From: Acholoe squamosa
Taxonomy: Eukaryota; Annelida; Polychaeta; Phyllodocida; Polynoidae
Length of the DNA: 64,000 nucleotides
Assembly (NCBI GenBank): GCA_949317995.1
Contig: OX439043.1
Coordinates: 2,286,501 to 2,350,500 of the forward strand
Reading direction: 5' to 3'
The notes below the pieces were generated by a model. That model was not told where the DNA came from and made no database searches. It saw nothing but the letters and a program-made list of their open reading frames with translations. The position numbers were made by a program, and so were the translations under genes. This document shows positions 56,801 through 64,000 of this stretch, piece by piece; positions within the stretch are counted from its first letter, which is position 1, and every line of letters starts with the position of its first letter.

Positions 56801-57238
56801 TTTGGTTCTTTTCTTAAGGAAAAGACCTCAATCTTTTTGCAAATTGTTGTTGGCATATGTAAAAAACAATAGCCATGGGCACATCTGGAAGTTGGGTTTG
56901 AATCTCATTCAGTAATAAATATATAATGATTGCATAAAGAAAAAGAAAACAGGGTAATGTTTTCAACATTATACCCCTAAACACTCTGCCCAAATTAACT
57001 TTTTTGGTGAATGAAAAGGTTTTGAAATAAGCATTTCAATATTCGAAAAAATCAAATCACGAAAATGAAAAAATTAAATGAAAAGTCCAAATGAAGGGCA
57101 ACAAAGCAGACTACTACATCTGAAATCGTCTTCAGCGAAAAAAGGCTTTTCAAAACCTTTTGGGTCTCATTAGGTATTGTAATAACTAGATTATAAAACT
57201 GAGAGATCGATAAGCTTGTACTTTCACCCTGTCAACTG
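53889..57238. other. No gene recognised; one MITE fragment
   Basis: Only short frames. 54975-55115 has GCAGCCTATATGAGGGG and GTGTGGCTTATATGAGGG, a copy of the TATAAGCCGC MITE family. Nothing else supported. Confidence 0.5.
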
Positions 57239-57371
57239 GAGGCCATTTCACCGCGTTCATCAATCAAACACGGATGTCTGTCTCCGCAACACGAACGTCC
57301 GTCTTTGCAAAGACGAACGTCCGCAGAGATGGACGTCCGTGTTTGATTGATGAACGCGGTGAAACGGCCTC
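57239..57371. repeat. 133 bp near-perfect palindrome
   Basis: From GAGGCCATTTCACCGCG to its inverted copy CGCGGTGAAACGGCCTC, centred on TTTGCAAA. The arms (~65 bp) differ at a handful of sites and contain GACGTCCGTGTTTGATTGAT in both. Typical of a foldback MITE; no obvious target duplication. Confidence 0.88.
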
Positions 57372-57398
57372 TTGAAGACCTTTAAGAGGCATAGGTTG

Positions 57399-58058
57399 TA
57401 CCGTAAATTCTCTCGTATAAGCTGCGGCTTATACCAGAAACCAAATAAAAGTGACACTTATAGATTCAGTCTAAGGAAGTGGTGCGCCTTATATTATTCG
57501 CACAGGATGCCCGTGAGAATAACCGTCTTATTAGCGTGGGATTTTCTAGGGCACCGAAATTCTGCACAAGAAATTCTGGTAAACAAGAATTTACTGAATA
57601 TTTTGGGAAACAGGACAGGAGGAGAAATTCTGGGAAATAGGAATGGAAATGAAATTCTGGGAAACAGGACTGCATTAGAAACTCTGGGAAAAAAGACTGA
57701 ACCAGTTATTTGTGAAACGGGACATGTTCAGCGCAGGTTAAAGGCACCCTGATTCTCTTGAAGGTCCTGTTTCTGAGATATACTGGCTAGTTAGTGTCCT
57801 AAATATCTTGTATTATGTAATGCCCCATGTCCAAAATTTCCTCTTTCCTAAAATGTCCCCATTTCCTCTGTCCCTTTTCTGAAATGTCCTGTTTCCAAGA
57901 AAATCTCGTGCGAATAAGGATCTTATTTGCACGGAGTTCCTGTGAGGATAACATCAGCCCCATAGAACAGTACTAAAATGCCAATTTTCAAGCCCCAGAT
58001 GAGGCTTATAGCCCTCTCGCAAATTCAGGGTGCGTCTTATACAAGGGTATTTACGGTA
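57399..58058. mobile_element. TATAAGCCGC MITE, interrupted by a second MITE
   Basis: Left end TACCGTAAATTCTCTCGTAT, right end GGGTATTTACGGTA. The two halves of a ~205 bp element are separated by the insertion at 57496-57952. Confidence 0.7.
57496..57952. mobile_element. ~457 bp nested MITE with internal ~30 bp repeats
   Basis: Ends TTATTCGCACAGGATGCCCG and (minus strand) TTATCCTCACAGGAACTCCG are inverted, and the similarity continues to CTTATT-GC...GATTTTCT. Inside, GAAATTCTGGGAAACAGGAC recurs about four times on the plus strand, with related inverted GTCCTGTTTCC-type units at 57830-57900. The repeated NEILGNR peptide read here is a by-product. Confidence 0.7.
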
Positions 58059-58420
58059 GCCTTTTGGTATATACTCATATTATTGCACCCCTCTATGAGT
58101 AGCAATATCAGCAAGTGTGTAACCTCATTTTCTATCATTTACTTTGTTTCACCCCTCTTTGGACTTGCCCACCTCGCCTCATGCATTTAAACATGTTACG
58201 ACTTTATGTTCACCCTAGTTGACTTATTGTCTATTCTGAAAATATTCCCCATTTATATTTCTGTTCTCTCTGAACTTGCTCTCAATAAATACATATAACA
58301 AATTTCAGATCTCATTTTCAACCCTTATAGGACCTCCCCCGTATACATTTAAAGATGATTTGGCTCAGTTTCATTTGTCATTGGGCTTGTTTAACTTGGG
58401 CCCTATACTCGACTTATGTT

Positions 58421-58646
58421 TCAGCTCTCATTGGACTTTCCCATCTTTCCCTTCATGCGTTTGAATATGTTCCTGCTCGGCACTTTCTGGAAGTTGGTGT
58501 CATGTTGAGCGGCGAGCACATGGAGGTCCTGCTGTCCTAACTCCCGCATGCGCTGTCTGATCAGGTCCTGAAGCTCCCAGTCGGGCGGCTGGCTGTAACT
58601 GTGGTCTTTGAAGATCCTTATCTGGTCTATCACCTTGGATATTGAC
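58421..58646 (-). CDS. RasGEF gene, terminal exon with stop codon
   Basis: Acceptor CTACACCAG, then SISKVIDQIRIFKDHSY; a basic C-terminus KRMKGKMGKSNES ends at a TGA (58421-58423). No clear AATAAA was found just downstream. Confidence 0.85.
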
Positions 58647-61600
58647 CTGGTGTAGGGGAGGAATTAGGGTAATTCATTAATCACACTGTTACTAGAGATG
58701 AATACTTCCATTATGATAGACACCCTGTCATTTCAAGTATATAGCCTAAATAATTGGTGTTACCATAAATTCTCCCATATAAGCCGCATCCCTCATATAA
58801 GCCACACCCAGACTTGAGGAGAGAGCTATAAGCTGCTCTTTGGGCTTGAAAATTGCTAGTTTAGTACTATTGTATAGTGTCAAATACCCTTGTATAAGGC
58901 GCACCCTGGCTCTGGGAACCTCATATAAGGATCAATTTCATTTGGATATTGGTTTAAGCCATGGCTTATACGAGAGAATTTACAGTAATCTTTTTGTATA
59001 ATCATTTTCATCTGGTTTCCAGTATCTTGTATTTCTACAAATATTGACAACTAGTCACTTATAGTCTCATAATTTGCTAAAGGGTTGATGCACATAAAAC
59101 CAGACAGGAGGATAGGTTCTCTAGGCATTACTATTTTCTTGTTTGTTTTGATATGGAGTTTATGTGTTTATACAGCAAAATAGTACCTTGATTTGCCCAT
59201 AATATATCTACCACTTTAACTCTCTCATCCACAGGTTCCCTGTACTCAATGCCTTTTTGGCAACTATAGTTGCCAGTGGAGTGGAGAGAGTTCCCCATCT
59301 AAAGATGCAAGGCTCACAGAGGTAATCATTTTATGAAAAATGAACTTTGAATAAAACCACTTACTTCATCTTTGGCCACTTGTACATGGTATTAGCCAAT
59401 CGGAAGCCTCCAATCTCCAACTGCTGAACATGGAGCAGGAAGAGCAGGACACAGGGGATTGTGGGAAGGCTCCGGCTGTCGTCAGACTCCAGTAGACACA
59501 TGCTGTCAGACTTAAGGAACACCTGCACATAAAAGACATAAATACATTATATAAACTGTTGGTCATGAATTCCTGAATTTGTTCCTCATATCATATTACA
59601 TTCAGGGCTTGATCCCAAGCTTTGCCTATTTACAGCACAAATCAAAATCAGGTAGATGATCTGATTTGAACAAAAACAAATATAACTGTTAAGGCACTAT
59701 GCACCTATTCCAGTCTGTGGAAAGTACCATGGTCTTGGACCTCTACCTGACTGCTACTGCCTTAAATTCCCTTGTATAAGCCTCACCCTTGTATGAGCCA
59801 CACTCTTAGTTTGAGAGAAGCTATAAGCCTCATCTGGGGCTTAAAAATTTACATTTCAGTACTGTTCAATGGTGTAAAAATCCCTCATATAAGCCGCACA
59901 GCTTCTTCGGACTGAAGCTAGAAGCCTCACTTTTATTTCGGTTCTGGTATAAGCTGTGGCTTATAATACAAGTGAATTTATGGTAACTTTGAGCCACCAA
60001 TTTGATAGACTGCATGTGTACAGTGGTGTAATCAAGCATCTTTTTTCTTTTTACTCTGTTATGAACAGATGAATAGCAATTCATACCCGTATGGACGAGA
60101 GCTCGTCCATGATTGAGGCATATTTGGACGGGAGGTTCCTCCATGCCTGAAAAGTAAATGTTACACATCATACAAAGTATCAGTGTTATGAATTATATGG
60201 GGAAGCAGAGAGAATGTCAATGAAAATAAAAACACTATGACTTTACATTAGTTCAATGGAAACTTATAAAAAGAATTAAGCAAGAAGCTCAAAATATCTG
60301 TAAATCCCCCCCTACACCACATAGTCTACTCACTCCATAGAAAATGGACTCTTTCCTATCTAGCATTCTTCAATGTAGTGGTAAAAAGGAAGACCTTTCA
60401 TCCAAGTATAAGATTATACAAAGTGTCTATTGTTGCTGGTGTTTGCCCAAGAAGTTATGACTCTACACCTTTATGCCTTGTTCAAGACTTATGAATGATG
60501 TCCATAACTTACAGGTACTTGACGTACGAGCACGTTCTCCAGCCCGTCCAGGATGGACACACAGGTGGCAAAGTTGCGCATCTCCTGACACAGACGGGCC
60601 GTGGTCAGGAACTTGGAGATAGCCACGATCTGCGCCTAAAGGGAAGGATGGACAAGGTTTAAAAAGAACTACACTAGAGAAATCAAATTTCATATCAACC
60701 ACACAATTTCTACCATAGACTCTTGCAGACCATGCATTCATCTTCAGAAATGAATAGGTTGATGCATGGCTTGGATCAAAAGTTGAACATTCAAGAACAT
60801 TATTTCAAATGAACAGGCTAATAAGCCAAAGCAAGGCCATGATATTTCATAACATCGATATTAATAAAATATTGTACTGTTAAAGTGGGAAATGATATTG
60901 GAAATGAAGAAAGCCCATCTGGTCCTAATCATCCCTCTCTAACACAATTTGATTCCTTAATATTTTCATTAATTCAAATGTCTATGAGATCCACATTTGT
61001 TCTGAGCGAACCCTATTTGTTTGCATAAACTGCATTACCTTGGATGACTCACAGCAAACAATCTCAGCAGCCACCCAGAAGGCGATGGCCTGTGAGTGTT
61101 CTATCATACGCTGTATGATGTCGTCAGTGGTGAACGTTCCCACAAACAGACTACTCTCCTGGTTATCTTCCCACGCTGCAGTCAACCTGGATAATGACAC
61201 ATATTTATGAATATTCATTTTATGAAAGGTGATGACTGTTCAGGTTTCTTGCTTTTATCCCCTTTTTTTGCTCTGGTGAATGGAAAGGAAGGGATTATGA
61301 TAATTTACAACTGTAGCTAAAGCACCCATACTTGTACTTTTACTACACTGCATACATTTCTACAAGTTTTGTAGGAGGCAAAAGTCAAGAAATGGAAGCA
61401 AAGAAAGATTGTAAGACTGGTGTGCTTTTTCTGAATTATCAATATAGATTTATTCATATAAATATATTTTTATCAATCATGTATTCTATGAAATGTGGCT
61501 TAAGTTATCAACGGATATATCGACAGATATAACAGTGGTAAGATAATTATACCTGTACATAGACTGAGCCTTATTGATGGCGGGTGTCGTCAGCGCCACA

Positions 61601-62570
61601 CCCACACCCTGTGCCTTAGAGTTCAGGTAGTGCACCGGATGCGACTGGCGGAACAACTCCTGTGGAACAAAGTAAGACATCAATTAGTGTTAAATAGATT
61701 TGGGGCAGATGTATGTTAGACTACTTATGTACACCAAACAAGTGAGACCTACCTTATATAACATTATGCTACCAAAATGATTAAACACTACTCTAAATGT
61801 CTAGGACAAGTGCTGTAAGTATTCCATTATATGTGACTTAGTGCTGCTTATAGGATATCTTCCAAATCAGTGCATGCCTTTAATTATAGCTGAGGCATAG
61901 TAACTATGATATTATGGCACATGTTTGTATGGATATTGTTTAGGTCAGCTATAAGGCACATCTAGATTCATATTTTTCCACTTCAGTGCTGTGCAATGAT
62001 GTATAAGTCCACCCTGATCTTGTACGGGATTCTTCCTCAGGTAGAAGCCATGACTTATACCATAAATTTTCTCGTATAAGCCGCGGCATATACCAGAACC
62101 CAAATAAAAGTGTGGCTTATAGAATATGCCCCAAGTTGGGGTGCGGCTTATATGAGTGGTTTTAACACCATAGAATAGTACTAAACTGCCTATTTTCAAA
62201 CCCTAGATGTGGCTCATAGTCTCCTCCCAACTCAGGCTGCGGCTTATACCAGGGATGCGGCTTATACGAGAGAATTTATGGTACATGAGGTATCACAGTA
62301 ACAGACTTCAAGGAAACAAGTTGCTCGTACCTGCTCCATACAGGTGAGTTGTTCAGCAAGGGTCACAGACGTGTAGTCAGACAGCGTGAATGTGTCCCCG
62401 AGTCGGCCCATGGAGGACCGTGGGAAGTACGCATCATGGTCGCACTTGTCTATCTCCAACTGGCTCAGATAGCGGTCTGCATTAAGGCTCGCTACACGCG
62501 CCTTGACCATCTGGTGCCGCAGCTTTTGAGGCTTGGCATTAAAATGTAGCGCCGCCTTGAAGGATTCCCA
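58421..62570 (-). CDS. RasGEF (CDC25-homology) domain protein, 3' end, seven exons
   Basis: Seven minus-strand exons (62331-62570, 61553-61659, 61039-61186, 60513-60635, 60087-60146, 59365-59522, 58421-58646) all have AG/GT borders. Together they give 1,062 nt = 353 codons plus stop with phase kept at every junction. The protein enters the RasGEF domain at TLSDYTSVTLAEQLTCMEQ, followed by ELFRQSHPVHYLNSKAQG, IAFWVAAEIVC, ISKFLTTARLCQEMRNF, SILDGLEN and AWRNLPSKYASIMDELSSI. It ends with VQQLEIGGFRLANTMYKW and a basic tail. Such domains exchange GDP for GTP on Ras-family GTPases. The C-terminal half reminds me of KNDC1 (very-KIND), but I am not sure enough to name it. The 5' end lies beyond the window or upstream of 62570. 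Confidence 0.85.
58770..58992. repeat. TATAAGCCGC MITE in RasGEF intron
   Basis: ACCATAAATTCTCCCATATA on the left and GGCTTATACGAGAGAATTTA on the right are inverted ends of a ~220 bp copy. Confidence 0.75.
59235..59321 (+). other. Possible plus-strand exon inside a RasGEF intron
   Basis: A polypyrimidine tract and CCACAG precede 59235; AGAG|GTAATC follows 59321. The 87 bp are open in the frame FPVLNAFLATIVASG and VERVPHLKMQGSQ, with matching phases at both ends. The protein is not recognised. It could be an exon of an antisense gene or a chance open stretch. Confidence 0.35.
59365..59522 (-). CDS. RasGEF gene, sixth visible exon
   Basis: 158 bp, acceptor TATGTGCAG, donor GTAAGT. Encodes FLKSDSMCLLES and LLFLLHVQQLEIGGF; the last two bases begin a lysine codon. 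Confidence 0.85.
59757..59988. repeat. TATAAGCCGC MITE in RasGEF intron, diverged
   Basis: CCTTAAATTCCCTTGTATAA at the left and GTGAATTTATGGTA at the right, with internal CATATAAGCCGCACAG. Confidence 0.7.
60087..60146 (-). CDS. RasGEF gene, fifth visible exon
   Basis: 60 bp, acceptor CTTTTCAG, donor GTATGA, phase 0. Encodes AWRNLPSKYASIMDELSSIR. Confidence 0.85.
60513..60635 (-). CDS. RasGEF gene, fourth visible exon
   Basis: 123 bp, acceptor CCCTTTAG, donor GTAAGT, phase 0. Encodes AQIVAISKFLTTARL and the N-x-x-x-x-x-S-I-L-x-G-L segment of RasGEF domains. Confidence 0.88.
61039..61186 (-). CDS. RasGEF gene, third visible exon
   Basis: 148 bp, acceptor TATCCAG, donor GTAATG. Encodes LTAAWEDNQESS and the helix MIEHSQAIAFWVAAEIV near the RasGEF core. 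Confidence 0.85.
61553..61659 (-). CDS. RasGEF gene, second visible exon
   Basis: 107 bp, acceptor TTCCACAG, donor GTATAA. Starts ELFRQSHPV and ends with two bases of an arginine codon completed by the next exon. Confidence 0.85.
62047..62283. repeat. TATAAGCCGC MITE, best-preserved copy
   Basis: TACCATAAATTTTCTCGTAT and the inverted ATACGAGAGAATTTATGGTA bound ~235 bp, in the intron after the first visible RasGEF exon. A partial further copy lies just left (about 61925-62045). Confidence 0.8.
62331..62570 (-). CDS. RasGEF gene, first visible exon
   Basis: 240 bp, acceptor TTTCAG before WESFKAAL, donor GTACGA after CMEQ. Phase 0 at both ends. Precedes and enters the RasGEF domain. Confidence 0.85.
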
Positions 62571-63321
62571 CTGAAATATGAAAAGTAGTATTCAAGTGTA
62601 AGATGTTCTATGAACAAGAAGGTAGATGCATTTGTAATATAAATTAACGATTTAAATTATTAAGGTAAAAATATTTCATAAACATGTGCCTAAAAACACA
62701 AATGATAGGCTGATTGTGGTCTCGGATCATTACGATGATCAATACTATGAATATCTGATGATGAGAATGGAAATTTTCCGAAGTTTTGAGATTAATGATA
62801 TAGTGATCTAGGTTGGTAATAAATCGCAAAATCTAATTTGGATGTGGTATACAATTCCATCATTGGGAGCTCCATATAACACGGTGAGTAAAGAAAGAAA
62901 GGATTTGAAGATTCTGTGTTTTGAAATAAAATGATGAAGTTAGATTTGAAGGTGAAGTTCTAAAGCATTTATGAAAGGTAAATGAGATGAAAGATTATAA
63001 CCTATTGAAAAGTTCTGTCTTACAGTATATATACACCTTGTGAAAAAATAGTTTGAATAGAATAACATAAGGTCATAATGGGTGGAAAATATGCTGGTAA
63101 TAGCGTAGCTCTAAATAAAGCTGTGCTCTTCAAGAGTTATATTAGTCTTAGAGCGTCTGTTTCTTAACCTTAATTTTAGGTGATACAACTGTAATCATAC
63201 AAACTAGCTCATCCAATTTTACATCAAATGTTGGGCAGCTTGAGTGAAATATGATTCATTTTGAAAAAAACAAATGTTTTGAAAATTCAAAAGCGCTAAA
63301 GTTTGTATGGGTATAGTTGAT
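62571..63321. other. No gene recognised
   Basis: Upstream intron or flank of the RasGEF gene; no exon could be supported. Confidence 0.5.
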
Positions 63322-63334
63322 TCAAAAAGATGGT

Positions 63335-63617
63335 GAGTGAGTGAGTGAGTAATGGTTGTTTAACGCCAAGCCGACAGCTAAGGTCATATTCATGGCGGAA
63401 AAAGTACATTAGACATCACGTCACAAAGGAATACATGTGCCTGTGCCCATGCATATGGACACCAGACATATGTAAGAAAGAGGGGACAGGAAAGAGGAGA
63501 TTCAAGGAACGAATATGTGCCAGTGCCCGCGCATATGGACACCACCCACACTCAGAGAGGATAGAAAAGCAAGACATAGACCCCTTTTAAAGATGGCCTG
63601 GGGCTGGGGAGGCCCGG
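63335..63617 (+). mobile_element. SINE with 13 bp target-site duplication
   Basis: Flanked by TCAAAAAGATGGT on both sides (63322-63334 and 63618-63630). Opens with GAGTGAGTGAGTGAGTAATG and a core GTTTAACGCC...AAGGTCATATTCATGG. An internal duplication has GTGCC-GTGCCC--GCATATGGACACCA twice (about 63437-63465 and 63514-63545). The opening resembles repeats I know from molluscs. Confidence 0.85.
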
Positions 63618-63630
63618 TCAAAAAGATGGT

Positions 63631-64000
63631 CGGTCAAGACTATTCTAAAAAAAGTACCATTGTATCCTTCTCTGGGGTATGACCCTTGTACTGAAATGCC
63701 AGTATCAACAAAACGTTAACTGCTTATTAACCATTAATCAGGTGGTGCAACGATAATTGGATAAATATATAATGCACCGAGGCATCATACTATCCTTTAA
63801 AGATGGTTAACAAAAGATGTCATAAATTGTACAAAATGTACTACAAAATAGTTTACAACACGCAGGACAAATGGCAGGGACATCGCAAATATACAATACT
63901 ATATACGACTACCGGGAACCTCCCAAATATGAACACATACTGTTACACCACAAGTTGAAGCAGGACAAAATATAACAAATGCTGCCTAAAGGGGGGTAAA
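63631..64000. other. No gene recognised
   Basis: Unique-looking sequence with no supported feature up to the window edge. Confidence 0.5.

Noticed and set aside
57372-57752. Open frame with NEILGNR peptide repeats
   Set aside because: It spans the end of a palindrome and two nested MITEs; the repeats are DNA-level ~30 bp repeats.

Overview
The window is eukaryotic and almost entirely repetitive. It has spliced exons with consensus GT/AG sites, Ty3/Gypsy LTR retrotransposons, two non-LTR (LINE) lineages, several cut-and-paste DNA transposons with terminal inverted repeats (TIRs), SINEs and minisatellites. Two copies of a short repeat opening with GTGAGTGAGTGAGT and GTTTAACGCC resemble repeats I know from mollusc genomes. 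A marine spiralian, perhaps a mollusc, is my best guess; this is an inference, not a proof.

Layout. 1-8269: a degenerate Gypsy element on the minus strand (integrase, RNase H, reverse transcriptase, protease, gag, then the 5' LTR), with a 1.36 kb TIR element inside gag. 8270-12190: a decayed LINE on the minus strand, split by a 1,987 bp insertion (10036-12022) that looks like a miniature LTR retroelement. Its two 249 bp LTR-like ends carry a tRNA-like sequence whose 3' end matches the element's own primer-binding site. 12190-18505: no gene, a few small repeats, a minisatellite and a SINE. 18506-25917: a Gypsy relic nested inside a larger Gypsy element. 25918-52450: a repeat-in-repeat locus. 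Tandem ~2.6 kb units, each carrying a 1.69 kb TIR element, hold two ~99% identical copies of a LINE (31048-36516 and 39059-43816). The ORF1 protein of this LINE ends in a NADAR (YbiA-like) domain. To the right, a 4.4 kb DNA transposon (47587-52009) with a broken transposase sits in a repeat whose uninterrupted copy is also in the window. 52450-58420: intergenic with MITEs and a large palindrome. 58421-62570: the 3' end of the only recognisable host gene, seven in-frame minus-strand exons encoding a RasGEF (CDC25-homology) domain. 62571-64000: a SINE with a clear 13 bp target duplication, otherwise nothing.

How it fits together. The elements record an order of events. The 1.69 kb TIR element entered the ~0.9 kb host repeat first; the NADAR LINE then inserted at the end of one unit with a 5 bp target duplication (ATGCA). 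LINE and unit were duplicated together, and one copy then lost ~804 bp across its 5' junction. Most retroelement genes are broken. The exceptions are ORF1 of the NADAR LINE, which is intact, and its ORF2, which is broken in both copies only near a G homopolymer plus, in copy 2, one late stop codon.

The two most novel items are the NADAR domain on a retrotransposon ORF1 and the miniature LTR element carrying a tRNA-like sequence matched to its own primer-binding site.
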